Of a stretch of DNA of 64,000 bases, positions 48,501 to 60,080 are shown piece after piece; position 1 is the first letter of the stretch, and every line of letters begins with the position of its first letter. The position numbers and the translations under genes are program-made. The stretch is from Acholoe squamosa (lineage: Eukaryota; Annelida; Polychaeta; Phyllodocida; Polynoidae). The notes under the pieces are model-generated. The model was not told where the DNA came from. It did not search any database and saw only the letters and a program-made list of their open reading frames with translations. The stretch is taken from assembly GCA_949317995.1 (NCBI GenBank), contig OX439035.1:77398394-77462393 (forward strand), written 5' to 3'.

Positions 48501-51500
48501 TTTGGAGACAATCTCTCCACCCAGCTTTCTGATAGCGACTGTCAGATCTTCCTTGGCCTTCTTCTTCTGTGTAAGTACAAACGTCATGCCGCTTAGTGGC
48601 CGGGACCCCTCGGGCGCTGAACTGAGCGGTCCAGAGGAACTTGACGCAACGACTGTGGGGAATATTCTATCACGCTTCTTGTATTTATACTTTTTCCTGG
48701 GAAAATGAAAAAATAGTATCCGAGATTTTGTTTACATGGGATGGAATCTTATTAACAGAACTGATCGATATACAAAATTGTTGTGTTAAACTGAAAAGCA
48801 CCCACAGATTAGGAAGGAATTAACCTATACAATTATACAAATGAGGCGCTAATTCAAGGTCTACTTTTTATATATAATATGCAGATAAAGTTTCCAACAT
48901 CCCATTAAATGCCCCCTTCCCCAGATGTATCATATAAAACACTGCAAGGCTGGTTATTAAATGCGACAATACAGTGTGCATTAACAAAAAAAAAACAACA
49001 TTACAGTGGTTTATATGATTTTACGCAATATGGATATCAGAATGTATGGAAAATGCTTATTGGTGTGATATCAAGTGATAAAATCTTTTGTCCTTACAAG
49101 AATTCTACATCATGATATTCTGTTGGAATCTTGAATGCTTTCCTAGCAGGGGTCTTTGTGATGTGCATACACTTTGTCCACTCTGTCATGTTCCCTGTAC
49201 ACCGGTAACCGTCTCCACTGAAATAGATTCATTCTAAATTATTCTTTTTTCTCTCGATAATTTGATTTAATTGGTAATTATGTCAAGAGCAATAATGATG
49301 ACGAAGAAAGCTAATACATGTAATAGCCAAATTTACAGATTTATTCAGTATTCAGTGCAATTGAATAACACTTAATTTTCTGTTATAGGTTTCACCTTCA
49401 GGGATGTCACTGGCTGGCTGACAAAAACAGGAGAACCTACGATTTTGAACACATTTCAAAATATAAATTCTAGACAGAAATCTCTACCAAACCGAGGAAT
49501 TCCTGGTAAACCAAGAAAAATGGCAACTTTGCGCCTTCTGAAGACTAGATGACACCTTTATGATTCTCATGTTACGATGAGGTACCCCTTCAAGAGAGTA
49601 TAAAGATAGGGCAGCAATGTACATTGTAACTCGAAAAGAAATAAAACTTTTGCTAGGTACCATAAATTCTCTGATTTGAGGTTTAGATTATATTTGAATC
49701 GAATTAAAAGTGTAATTCATTGCAATATTCTGGACCAGGCTAGGGATGGACGACCTTTCAACACAATGCTACCACTCAAACTGACTGTAACGGTTCAAAA
49801 CCGTGACATCATCAGGAACACTATTGTTTGGCAACAGTACCAGTGTCAACGTTCCCATGGGGAGCTTGACAGCAGTATCCAGGTAACATGGTTACTTGGT
49901 GATTAACAACAAAATTGAATGAATTTTGAAGAAATGGAGTAGTTTCATTAAAAAAAAAAAAAAGTTATTCATTGCAAGGTCAGTAATGCAGGTAATGTGA
50001 GAGCATTGCTTGTATCAGAGAATTTAAGGTAATTGCAGTTATTTAACTAGTAGAGGAAAGTGCCGTAGTCGCTCCTAACTCGGAAGACATGGTCTTGTGG
50101 TTAGACTCTCTACTGTCCCAAAGCTCCCCTTTCCTCCAGTCCAGCAAAGTCTTTTACTTGATAGTCTTTTCATTACTTTGTTTCTCTAGAATTAAAATCA
50201 ATAGCCTCGACTAATCCTAAACTTTAACCTTAAATGAGTATTCCTCCTTTATCCTGACATACATAGAATGCAGTGAACATGCATTTAATAACCATACCGA
50301 CTTTTAAAACCTCAGGCTTATACACCCCCAAAAACTCTTACTACCGGTCCGCCGACCCCTATACTAATAACTCTTTTCGAGTTAAAAATCATGTTTTGAA
50401 ACATTTACCCAGAGTATGCAGTATACAATAAAGTATGGGTTTACCTGTAGGCGAGCTGTCCCTCCTTACATTCTGTACATGGCTTGAGCGCACCAAACAA
50501 CATGCAGTCACTGACACGGTCCAGAAGCTGTAACAATAGTATCAATAAAAAAAAACATCAAGTCAGAAAAACTGGTGCCCATTGTTGTACTCATTTACCT
50601 AGGATTATCATTTCAGCTTTTTTTCTGAGTTGAAATACAAATGAATAGTAAATGATTTTTCTTTAACACTTTCTCCCGATAACCATCTTTGAATTCCTGA
50701 CCTACCTTGCTTTCACCGCTGGGTACATCCTGGCGATTATACTCGAGAAGAATCTTGAGAGCATTGTTCGCTACCTCTTTTGACAAGTTGTCACGGATCT
50801 GCCACAACAATTTGCTTTGTTCCTACAACAGTAATACAGAATAGCAATTCAAATATGATTGACATTTACATTTGTATTACCACCTGGGAGTATCCAGAAT
50901 TGCAAGGCTGAAAAAGTGCTGCCAATCAAGACTTACAACAGTAAAACCCAACCGGATGGTGGGGTTATCATATCAACGAGATGACTGGAGAGGCATAAAC
51001 AGTTTTCTGAATGTAAGTCTGTGCGTGTTGTGTGGTATCTGAAAACCACAACACAATTTTTGAACTCTACGTCCAGCCCCCGGAATGCAGGGTTCTAGTT
51101 TTAAGCGTCATATCGTATCACAAACTCATTGCAACCACATGATGATTTTAAGCCATTTCTCATCCACGGCCGGTATACCTTATCTTTTGGCAAGAAATAC
51201 ATGAAGAGAGCTTTACCTTCAGTTGTTTCTCTTCCTCCGTTTCTTCTACCTTTGCCTTTTTACCCCCGGCACCATTAGCAGCGTCACCTTTCCGCTTCTT
51301 ACTATTGAAGAAGGTTCATGTCTAACTTTAACTTCTTGTGAGCAGTTTCTTATCACCGATAACAAAGAAATCATCTTACACATTTGATACAGGTAGAGGG
51401 TTCTACCAAACCTCCCATCAACAGGCATTATTATCTATGTTAAAAGTGAGTATAAATATCTAATTCAAACGTAGAGCTTGTCTATTACATTATGTAGCAC

Positions 51501-53045
51501 AGATGAGAGAAATCTGAGAATAATCAAATTTAAATAATTAGACTTACGTTCCCTTTCCTAGCTTCTCTATGGCATCGTCTTTGTCCTCCCTTCTTAGGAA
51601 CTTAAAGCCTGGAATTCTAAAGATAAAGGAAGTGTGATTTAGTATTACATCTCTACATATAGTGTTAAGAGAAGCCCTTAAACATAACTGCAAACCCCTG
51701 ACAATTTTTTTGAGACCCCTCATATAAGGAGGTAGCGCGATGCATTAACAACCAATTAGTAAATCCCCTTCAATCACTGCAAATGCAGACTTCTTGGAGG
51801 GCATTACTTATACATATCAGTGCTTATAAACTCGCAGTGTACATTGCAGTCTCTACCCTTTCATTACCACAGGAATGTATCAAAATCGTGGAATATACAG
51901 AGTAGGTTAAAAGTAACTTACTTTTCTGGCTGCATATCTGTTGTAAACCCAAGGTCTTCTCGGTGCTCAACGAAACAATCGACATGATGCCACTTGTCCT
52001 GTGGACCATACATCTTAGCCCGATCAGAGCTGAAGTCCTTCAGGGAGAGTCTAACTGCATCCTAGGAGTTTAAAGATAATAATGGATTTTTATTTTTATT
52101 TATGTAATTCTATAATGGTCACGGTCAGTTATACTTTGTAAAGTACAATTCCATAAAAACATACTGTAATACATATAGCTTTAACAGAGTGGCACAGAAG
52201 AGAGCGAGGGGCGCGTCAGACTAATATTTTCTCCTTTTAATACCAAGTGTATTTGTTTATATGATAATGTGTTTCAAGAAGCATACCTTTTCAATTTTCT
52301 CATCACATCCTCTACAAGTACTGCGGTTTGACTTAGCGTATTCTGCAGCGTAATCTTTGTAGAAGGCATCATCACCACCTGCACGTCCTGCAGCTGCTGC
52401 ACCACTTCCACCTGAAGAGAGTAAGATGAATAGGTTGAATTTTAAGGATTTAAAAGATTCTTAATTCTTAAGAACCAAGGAATCAAGTATATCAAATATC
52501 TCATATGATGAGCTCATGGCAATTAACCTCCATATTACAAACCGGTATGTTAATTTACAGGGCTAATATTATGGTAATTTAAATCTTCCCACTTAGGGTA
52601 CATTAAATAAGGATGTGGGTGTGTAAAGATCTATTGGATTGGTGGTCAAATTACATACCTGCACCAACATTCTTCTTTACTTTCTCCTGGTCTTCCCAGC
52701 GTAGGGCATCCAAGCCGTGGATTTCTGTCGAGTCCTGTACTCGGGCCCGTTTCCAGAAGCACGCAAAGTGATACCAGTTGGGTTGCTGAAGCATGATGTA
52801 TTGAGTGAGACAATGTATCAAGAGTTTTAGCATATTCAGATGCATAAGTTTATAAATCACCAAATCTAATATGTGTCTGGTAAACTGACTCTGGTAAACC
52901 AACTCTATCTAGCTAAACTGGTCTCTGATGAAGTGGTTAGTGTTATCTTCACCAGCTATTTTTTTTTTAATTTTCATTCAACTTTGTCTCTTTGAATTAG
53001 AACATAGGGAGTTTGCACACTTACCTTTCCATCAAACATTGGTGA
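41673..53045 (-). CDS. PARP1: Poly(ADP-ribose) polymerase 1, start exon not found
   Basis: Nuclear enzyme that senses DNA breaks and builds poly(ADP-ribose) from NAD+. Twenty-three exons, right to left: 53025-53045, 52659-52785, 52287-52411, 51922-52061, 51548-51616, 51217-51301, 50706-50822, 50445-50527, 49098-49217, 48464-48696, 47909-48054, 47461-47623, 46394-46526, 45978-46176, 45434-45562, 45007-45213, 44707-44832, 43980-44078, 43508-43660, 42833-42960, 42468-42529, 42093-42210, 41673-41745. Every junction is GT-AG and phase-consistent, giving 951 residues plus stop. Human PARP1 has 1014, so only about 40-60 N-terminal residues are missing. Order: end of zinc finger 1, zinc finger 2, nuclear localisation signal, zinc finger 3/PADR1, BRCT, WGR, helical domain, ART catalytic domain. 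The first coding exon (start codon and first half of zinc finger 1) was not found upstream. Confidence 0.97.
43070..43217. repeat. 77 bp tandem duplication in a PARP1 intron
   Basis: Two direct copies beginning GATCAATCGGAGTGTATAT at 43070 and 43147, each continuing to AGCTTACTTATGAGA and TTTATACG. They differ at a few bases. Non-coding. Confidence 0.85.
43795..43832. repeat. Fragment of the GTTTCCGGT-end family
   Basis: GGTAGGGTCGGGTGATCTGG reads, reversed, as CCAGATCACCCGACCCTACC. This resembles the ends at 16361-16392 and 62658-62690. It lies in a PARP1 intron. The other end is not visible. Confidence 0.4.
44318..44548. mobile_element. TA-flanked CCGTATTCGTTCTAATAAGCGC element
   Basis: TA on both sides (44316-44317 and 44549-44550). 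Ends CCGTATTCGTTCTAATAAGC and, reversed, CCGGGTTCATTCTAATAAGC, both followed by GCACATG or ACACATG. CTAATAAGCACACC is repeated inside. It lies in a PARP1 intron. Confidence 0.7.
45667..45919. mobile_element. TA-flanked CCGTATTGGCCTGTATAAGTGC element
   Basis: TA on both sides. Ends CCGTATTGGCCTGTATAAGT and, reversed, CCGTATTGGCCAGTATGAGT. Inside, a block of about 80 bp containing AAGACCGGTGCTTAATCAAG is duplicated in tandem. It lies in a PARP1 intron. Confidence 0.75.
45978..48696 (-). CDS. PARP1: PARP1 BRCT and WGR exons
   Basis: Exon 48464-48696 starts with [13 protein letters not shown], ending the PADR1 region, then a Ser-rich linker and the BRCT start ([19 protein letters not shown] and [18 protein letters not shown]). 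47909-48054 completes BRCT ([14 protein letters not shown]). 47461-47623 holds the automodification linker and the beginning of WGR ([17 protein letters not shown]). 46394-46526 gives [15 protein letters not shown]. 45978-46176 gives [20 protein letters not shown], the WGR motif itself, and [14 protein letters not shown] contacts DNA and the catalytic domain. Confidence 0.95.
49098..53045 (-). CDS. PARP1: PARP1 zinc-finger, NLS and PADR1 exons
   Basis: Zinc finger 1 second half: SPMFDGK from a 21 bp microexon (53025-53045), then [11 protein letters not shown] with the last His and Cys ligands, and [11 protein letters not shown]. Zinc finger 2: [16 protein letters not shown], then [18 protein letters not shown], keeping the C-x2-C...H-x2-C pattern. 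A Gly/Ala-rich linker precedes it. A basic segment [20 protein letters not shown] is the nuclear localisation signal. Zinc finger 3/PADR1 runs from [13 protein letters not shown] through [25 protein letters not shown] and [16 protein letters not shown], with all four cysteines. These domains bind DNA breaks and pass the signal to the catalytic end. Confidence 0.95.
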
Positions 53046-53416
53046 CTGTAAAGAAAGCAAGCAGAACATTAGCTTTTGAACAAGAACACCAATTTTCTTC
53101 TGATTAGATTTGATGTTCGAGGCTATTGCATGTGATAGGAACATGTCTGCTTCCAAAGAGTTATCAAGTGTCTTAATAAATTTCTCTTGCGGCAGTTGTC
53201 CCTACCCTCATTTCTCATAACCATTTTGATAACCCCTTTTTGGGTTAAACATCACAGGTTATCCTAGAGGTAGTCAATATAGCATACCTTTTTGGAGGCC
53301 TACATATTTCAGCTAAATTCTTAACTTTTGAATGTACCCCTTTTAAGAAAATCTGACCCCCCCCCCTCTCCCCAACTCCACCCCTGTTGTTAGAAAAATA
53401 TTCAATCCCTCAGTAA

Positions 53417-53826
53417 GGGAGTGGTCATTATTTATCAACACTGACAACGGGGGGGGGGGGGATAAAAAATTCAGACCCCTTCTCGGGGGGGGGGCATAAA
53501 AAATTTTGACCCCTCTTCAGGGGGGGTTAAAAATTTACCCTCTTTTTAGCAAAAAAGCCCACGTGCTACTATAGGTTACAGAGGGCGCGAAAATTCTCCC
53601 TGCCTCCGGGACACTTAATTTTGACTGCCGCCAAGGGGGCCCGTAAAAAATTTTGACCCCTCTTGAGGGGGACTAAAAATTTTTGCAAAAAAAAGCCAGC
53701 GCGCTACTATAGATTAAAGAGGGCCGCAAAAATTCTCCCCGCCTCCGGCGCGGGGGAGCATGAAAAAATTCCTCGCGAAAACCCACCACCCCCCTGTTGT
53801 AGTGTTGATAAAAAGTGACCGCCCCC
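53417..53826. mobile_element. PIF/Harbinger-like MITE, GTGGTCATTATT type
   Basis: TAA on both sides (53414-53416 and 53827-53829). Left end GGGAGTGGTCATTATTTATC; right end diverged (GATAAAAAGTGACCGCCCCC). G- and C-runs and AAAAAATTTTGACCCC units inside. Lies in the gap between PARP1 and MRPL3. Confidence 0.75.
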
Positions 53827-54906
53827 TAAGACTAAGTGCCTACGAAATGGTATCAAACATTTATTACTCTCTCACTCAAATTCTTGGTGAGGCTACCCGG
53901 GCCAATGGCAAGGCAAGGCCCTAGGCAAGGCCAGGCCCCAAGCCAGATTTCAGAATCAGATTATCTTAGACTTAGACTCAGTTAGAGTCGGACTTAGATA
54001 CCCACCTGAACTAGGCAGAGTCATAAAGCCCCATACTGCAAAGGTACCCCTTGCTGCAAAATGTGTGACCTACTTTCTACATATGGGAATTTTCAATGAC
54101 ATCATACCTAGCATCATCCTGACCTTGTTTACAAATGCACAGGCATGGCTAAGGTATCAATGGAAAGCTATTGATTCAATGATTCTAATGGTGCCAAAAT
54201 TTTAAAGATCAGGTGGGAGGTAAGCAGAGCTCTCAAGTTTTGATGAAGCCAAAGAGTGAGACTTTGCCCGAGAGCTCAGAAATATCTTAACATTAAGGGA
54301 AATATTGCAATAAACCTAAAAGTGGGGGGTTTGGGGCATGCGCCCAAGAAATTTTTGAAAAATGTAGAGGCAAAGTGGCTGTTTTTTGTACACAAAACAG
54401 TGGGTAAAAGTCAAAGTTCACTATACAAGCCTATACTGATATTTTTAAGCCTAAAATGCGTGAGAAAAGGGCTCCTCTGCGTGAGTGCGTGGGATAAGCC
54501 TCAAATGCATGAGACTCACGCCAAATGCGTGAGTGTTGAGAGCTCTGGGAAAGTTGAATTGTTGGAGGAATTAAAAAATGTATTTTTTCAGAGCTTTGGT
54601 TTACAGACTTTTACTGGTTGGTTCACACTATTGATGCCATAAATTGATCCTACTCATCAAGACAAATCCAATGATGGGTCATTTGTAGCTGAGAGCCAAG
54701 GGACTCTCCTGGAAATTGTGGGTCAAAAATTTTGGACACTTGACACCGAAGACCAAAAATTAAGCTCTGACCTTGTCCTTGACCTTAAATGACCTGAAAA
54801 TAAGGTCACATGGGCTGGTAGGGTATTTGATACACATTTATAGTATTTAAGCATACTTATATTACCAGGTAAATTTGGCAGTCTCTTTAAATCTAGGTAG
54901 AATTTA

Positions 54907-55213
54907 GGGAGTGGTCATTATTTATTGACAGGGGGCGGGTGGTGGGTTTCCACGCGGATGTGCACAAATTTTTTACGCCCCCCCCTCGACGACAGTCAAA
55001 TTTTTTTGCGCCCCCCCAAACCGGAAGCGCAGAGAATTTTCGGCCCCTCTTTGAGCTATAGTAACGCGCTGGCTTTTTTGCTAAAAAGAGGGTAATTTTT
55101 TTAGCCCCCCTCAAGAGGGGTCAAAATTTTGTTAGCCCCCCTAGGGGTATGAAATTTTTACGCCCCCCCTCAAACCCACCATCCCCCCCTGTTGATAAAT
55201 AATGACCACTAAC
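54907..55213. mobile_element. PIF/Harbinger-like MITE, GTGGTCATTATT type
   Basis: TTA on both sides (54904-54906 and 55214-55216). Left end GGGAGTGGTCATTATTTATT; right end, reversed, GTTAGTGGTCATTATTTATC. The body matches 11772-12293 closely (ACGCGGATGTGCACAAATTT against GCGCGGATGCGCGGAAATTT). Confidence 0.78.
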
Positions 55214-55611
55214 TTAGGTCTCGCTGAAAAGTGACCTTTGACCTTGACCTTAAATGACCTTGACCGACAGAATAAAAATTGATAAAATGAGAACAGAATA
55301 AAACCGTAGTGTTGTAGATTTTAATAGAATTTCTTCATCCTCAGAGAAAGTAAGTTAAAAGTTCATTTTTTACGAAAAAGAAATCTTCATCAGCTTTCGC
55401 TGAGTGTTAACAGAATGTTGTGTCGGTGATGATAAACTACACAACTTGATAACATCCTCGCGACCACATTTAACTCAAAGGCACACAAATCAACCTTCCG
55501 TCGTGATTGTTACTGTATTGATCAGGTATGGGACATGGTTTTAAAGAAATATCCCAGATGGGTTCTAAATCTTTTATCTAGGTGGTATTTGAGATGAAAT
55601 ACATAACTTAC

Positions 55612-58600
55612 GTCTTTGCTTGGCAGTCGACATAGTCACCCACCCTAAAGTGGGTAGCATATAGTGGAGTACCTAGAAAAAAGCGAAAAATAGACCTTAA
55701 GACTGTACCTAAGATAGCTATACATCCAAATGCATTCAAAATAACACTGGCATATCTAACCCTGCAAGGGCCCCTAATGCATTAATGTATCATGCCCATT
55801 TGTCATTAATGGTGCATTAATACAGAACTGGCGAGTTAATCGCCAGGACTACACCCTATGGGGGTGATACACCCACGGAGGGGCGACATGATGCTCCAAT
55901 GAAGTATTGGCGACCAGTCTCGCTAGCACTTCATTAAGCATGATGCACTCTTGCATCAGCGGTTGTTATACTCTGATAATTAATAGTATTTATCCTACAG
56001 AGTTGATCAACTTGAACTTGAAACTTGATAAATCACACATGATAAGTCGGCATGATGCATAAATGCAGGGTTGGCGAGTAGTTTCACAAGAACAGCATTG
56101 GTGCATCAGGAAGACAAAGAGACACAAACGTTGATGCATTTTGAGGTTCTTAAATGGTTACTTACACTTATGAGATATATTAACATTCAAACTTAATATA
56201 ATAAAAAAAGTATTCTCATCACTTACCAGGTTGCACAGCTGCATTCGGCGAGACTAGGAATCGTGTGAGTTTACGCTTTGGGGGAACACCTGCTTCTTGG
56301 AATAGATTGTTGTATTCCTTTGTGAACTGTTAAAGAAGCATAAATTAGATTTATACTAACAGGGGCTGGCACTACACACATCTAATTGTGATTCATGTTC
56401 TAAGCGGCTTTAGGTTGACCGAGTTATATAAAGATATCAATAAGCTTTTATTTATTTTTTTTTTGAGAGACAAAATTCACTACCCTTCAACAGTCTCTGT
56501 TAGAGCAATTCCCATGTATCGTTACTTTGAAATCAAATTTCTCTATTTACAATTGAAATTCATCCAGATCACTCCCTGTTTACCCGAGACACATGTAATG
56601 ACCATTTTATACTTAGATATGACCGAAATGCAGTATGTACAACGTATTTCTTTTTATCAAAGCTTGAGTCGATCATTGCCCACGTGCAGGTTTTTTCTAC
56701 ACGAATTTAATCAAACTTACGCTGAATGGGTCAGAACTCAGTGCTCCCACTACCTGAACGCCATAACCTTTATGCCGCCAAGATGGTCTGCAATATGGGT
56801 AGGTGGCAAGGACCTCTGGAGGCACATAACGTATGGCATGGTTATCGACCACCTGTCAAACAAAAAGGAAATACAATGAATCTATGTTACTGTAATATCC
56901 CGCGTATAAGGCACAGCCCGCGTATAAGGCGCACCTAGTCCTCGAGTTTTGGAAAATTCTCAAAAAAATGAAAAATTCATAACTTTGGTTCTACTAAATG
57001 AATTTTCAAAATTCAAAAACCTATGTGTAGCTTGGACCACCCCGGACCCTCCTGGGCCCCCTTATGTCCTATTTTGACCAAGGGGGCATGTAAGATATCA
57101 AAAGAAAGGTTTCGATGTCCCCCTTGTGGATCCAATGAGAACTAAAACCCCCCGTATAAGACCCACCTTATACGCGGAAGCTTACGGTAAGTTATTCAGG
57201 CTATTGAGGTTTCCCATAATACACTCTGTTTGTGGAGGTTTCCTGTTAATTACCATAATTGGTGACCTGCTCTGGCGAATGTCATTGGTCATGTGACTGA
57301 CCTACTTATGGTAATTAACAGGAAACCTCCAGGAACAGAGTGTATTATGGGAAACCTCAATAGCCTGAATTACCTCAACCCCAAGAGGCATAATGAACTA
57401 AAGCACTATACACATTTACTGTAATGATGCAGGAATTCAGTAATTCTGCGTAACTCGTCTATGCTACATGTACTATCACGACGATCCTACAGGCTTGATT
57501 TAGGTTGAGCAGGATTCACCAATGCAGCACTGCAACTTGGACCTAGAGGCCCTTAAAGAGCTGCTGTTTGCTCCAACCAATATAAGATCCTTATCTGGTG
57601 CTCTACTGATCTGACTATAAATGTGATGTGTAGAGCCTTGGCAAGTGACACTGAATTATTCCCAATCATGGGGTTTCCCTTCCTTCTTTCATTTTAAAAG
57701 TTTTTTTTTTCTAGAAATTAGTAGTCAAATTTCTCTATTCATTCATCATCATCTCAATAACAAGATGATCTGCCTGACCGATTTTTTTCCGACTCACCCA
57801 AATATGAATGCTTGTGTGGGATACTGGGGAGATAACGATAAAAAGTCTCATTTATGTTTTATTATTATTAAGTATTAAATTAGTGTAATTTTCACATAAC
57901 AGACAAGATAAGTTCATAAAAGTGTGATGGGCTCACCTGCAACAATGTTGTATTAAATTTCTTGCCATCCTTTGCCCACATACACTGGGTCCCAATCTTG
58001 ATGGCGAGGACACCTGTTCGATTGGTTCTACGCACACAATGATGAAATAATTAGTTTATGTGCAAATGTATACAGATACTGGTGTGTAATAATCACATGC
58101 GGAATCACCTGTAATCTTTAACAGCCCCCAAAGTACATGAGGATATAAAGACAGCTATCGGAAGTATTTATTAATATTCACAGTCAAAGCTATAGGCAAT
58201 CTTTGGTCCACTTACCCTGGAGTCCATTCCTTTCTCTCCCAAGGCTCCTCCCGCAGCGGGCTCAGGCGACCCTCATACTCAGATGCATGGAGTTCAGTTA
58301 GAAAGGCCTGGTTCTCTGGGATGAGTTCCCCTCTGTGAATTGTTCCTGCTTTCCTCTTTTGCCACCTGGAGGGTGGCCTTAGGCTGCGTCTACTCCCGCG
58401 TATAAATTGCAGGTTGGTAAGTGCACTGGCGTGTGTAAGAAAAGATAACTATTTTAGACAGCGTTGGCCAACACTTTTTCTCAATGCAGGCCAGTCATCT
58501 GCATCTTAGTATCTTACGTAGGTCATTTCCTTTTTAGCAAAAAAGCTTGCGCGCTACTATAGATCAAAGAGGGGCGCGTAAATGCTCTGCGCCTCCGGTT

Positions 58601-60080
58601 GCGGGGGGGGGGGGATATTTCAACTGCTGTCAATGTGGGGCGTAAATTAAAAATGTCCAACCGTCCCGCGCAAATAATGACCACTCCCTTAAGGACAGCA
58701 AGGATATCACCCCCCCAATAGGTACTGGACTTGTCAGACTCAGTTTAAACAGATAAAGCCTAAAGGATCGCTGTAAGGGAGTGGCCATTTTTAAACAACA
58801 CTCTGGTACCAAGATATGCCCAATTTTCCTGGACAAAAGTCCTTGATTCTGAAATCTTTGATCATCAATATCTCAGTAAACAGTACAAGGCCTAGGCCTA
58901 GCCTAGGGGCAGTAGGAATTTTTACAAAATTCCAATAGTATGTTGTATCACAGCAGTAGCATGAGTAGAGCCCATTGAGCCCATTTGAATTTCAATAGAA
59001 TTCCTCCTTGAATTATTTTTCATCTGATCTACCTAACAACAGGGGGGGGGATCGTCGTGTGCACCCCCCTCCCCGTTAAAAAATGACCACTGGCACTATG
59101 ATGACTACCGTAATCTCCCGCGTAGAAGACGTGCTGCGCGTATAAGACGCATCCCAAACTTAGCACATGCATTTTCGCGTATAAGACGCACATTTTAAGG
59201 CTGAAATTTGTAAGATTAGTACATTTCTATAGAAAAATTACCCCTCGTATAAGACGCCCCCCCCCCAAATTGAGAGAAAGCTATAAGACTCCCCAGCATT
59301 TTGTTTGGCGTAGAGGACGCGTCTTATACGCGGGAGTTTACGGTATCACTATCAGTATCACTCTAGTCACTAGTGTGGCGGGTTTCCACACCGTCTGCCG
59401 CTCAGGGACCTCTGTACGGTGTGGGATACTTATATTGGCAAATGTTTCAGTCTCATGCATTCAATCCTTTTAAAAATTTAGATATACATACATCTAACCC
59501 TCCTTTAGGCTTCGCTGAAAGTTTGGGCGACCCCCGATTAGAATAAATTATGAAAAATTAACATCTTACAAGTCTGGAGATTTCTGGTTGCCAGCAGGGG
59601 GAATACCAGTAGCTGAAAGACTTTAGTACAGAGAGGAGCCGGTCCCTAACATCACATATGCCTAGGGTCCAGTTAGGGACCAGTTGGCAGATCTATATCA
59701 CTCCGACTAAGTGACAATCTCAGTCTGTGTCGGTCTCTCACCAGGCTAGTAGTAGGGCTAGAGCCTTAGTCACAGTTTGATACCCTAATGCCACTTCGTT
59801 TTAGGTATGTGAGTATGTGAGTTGGGCGCCGATCCAACTATACTATAGTAGAGCCTGGCCCTAGGCTAGTGACAGTGTACTAGTGAGGCTAGTCCCCGGT
59901 CAAAAGCAACCTCGGCCAAAAGTCAGGGCATTGCAAGACAAAAATTGATGAAGGGGAAATAAACGACAAATTGAACGTATTGAATTACCTCGGTACATAT
60001 TTTGTGTTCGTTAATATTGCAGTTTGAGCAAAATTATATGTCCTTGTCAAGAGCACACCTGCTCTGATGGAGGACGCCAT
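55612..60080 (-). CDS. MRPL3: Mitochondrial ribosomal protein uL3m, 3' exons not found
   Basis: Component of the large mitochondrial ribosomal subunit. Six exons right to left: 59989-60080, 58216-58365, 57937-58027, 56754-56852, 56227-56326 and 55612-55672, all GT-AG with consistent phases. ATG at 60080 opens MASSIRAGVLLTRTYNFAQT, a basic, amphipathic start typical of a mitochondrial targeting sequence. Exon 2 has RLSPLREEPWERKEWTPG. Exon 3 has the uL3 signature RTGVLAIKIGTQCMWAKDGK and NTTLLQ. Exon 4 has VVDNHAIRYVPPE and exon 5 has FQEAGVPPKRKLTRFLVSP. Exon 6 has GTPLYATHFRVGDYVDCQAK and stops at a split Thr codon. The family continues with GKGFQG-type sequence for roughly 120 more residues. 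Those exons are not visible between here and PARP1. Confidence 0.92.
56890..57187. mobile_element. TA-flanked TATAAGGCGC element
   Basis: TA on both sides (56888-56889 and 57188-57189). Ends CTGTAATATCCCGCGTATAA and, reversed, CCGTAAGCTTCCGCGTATAA. Copies of GCGTATAAGGC repeat near both ends. It lies in an MRPL3 intron and abuts the next element by 7 bp. Confidence 0.8.
57195..57369. mobile_element. TTCAGGCTATTGAGG inverted-repeat MITE
   Basis: TTA on both sides (57192-57194 and 57370-57372). The arms are about 64 bp and almost identical when reversed: TTCAGGCTATTGAGGTTTCC, then CATAATACACTCTGTT, then GGAGGTTTCCTGTTAATTAC. 175 bp in all. It lies in the same MRPL3 intron as the element beside it. 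Confidence 0.82.
58535..58690. mobile_element. Fragment of a GTGGTCATTATT-type MITE
   Basis: The right end is intact (AATAATGACCACTCCC followed by TTA). The body carries AGCAAAAAAGC, GCGCGCTACTATAGATCAAA and GGGGGGGATA as in the copies at 11.8 and 53.4 kb. The left end is lost. It lies in MRPL3 intron 1. Confidence 0.6.
58777..59094. mobile_element. Degenerate GTGGCCATTTTT-type MITE
   Basis: Left end GGGAGTGGCCATTTTTAAAC preceded by TAA. Right end, reversed, close to CCAGTGGTCATTTTTTAACG. G- and C-runs lie inside the right end. The right duplication is not clear. It lies in MRPL3 intron 1. Confidence 0.5.
59108..59343. mobile_element. TA-flanked CCGTAATCTCCCGCG element
   Basis: TA on both sides. 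Ends CCGTAATCTCCCGCGTAGAA and, reversed, CCGTAAACTCCCGCGTATAA. Six or more CGTATAAGAC motifs occur, some in each orientation. It lies in MRPL3 intron 1. Confidence 0.8.

Larger units (their letters stand above)
53046..55611. other. PARP1-MRPL3 gap, expected exons absent
   Basis: Both flanking genes are incomplete on the side facing this interval. I read both strands for the first half of PARP1 zinc finger 1 (an EYAKS-like motif with a CxxC) and for the MRPL3 continuation (a GKGFQG-like motif, TKTHR) and found neither. It contains two MITEs (53417-53826 and 54907-55213) and low-complexity sequence at 54240-54560 with repeated GCGTGAG motifs. Confidence 0.55.

Noticed and set aside
54256-54642. 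Plus-strand 128-codon frame
   Set aside because: It overlaps repeated GCGTGAG motifs, has no known domain and no splice or promoter context.
53025-55612. In-frame MRPL3-PARP1 fusion gene
   Set aside because: MRPL3 ends in phase 2 and the first visible PARP1 exon must be read in phase 0, so joining them shifts the frame.
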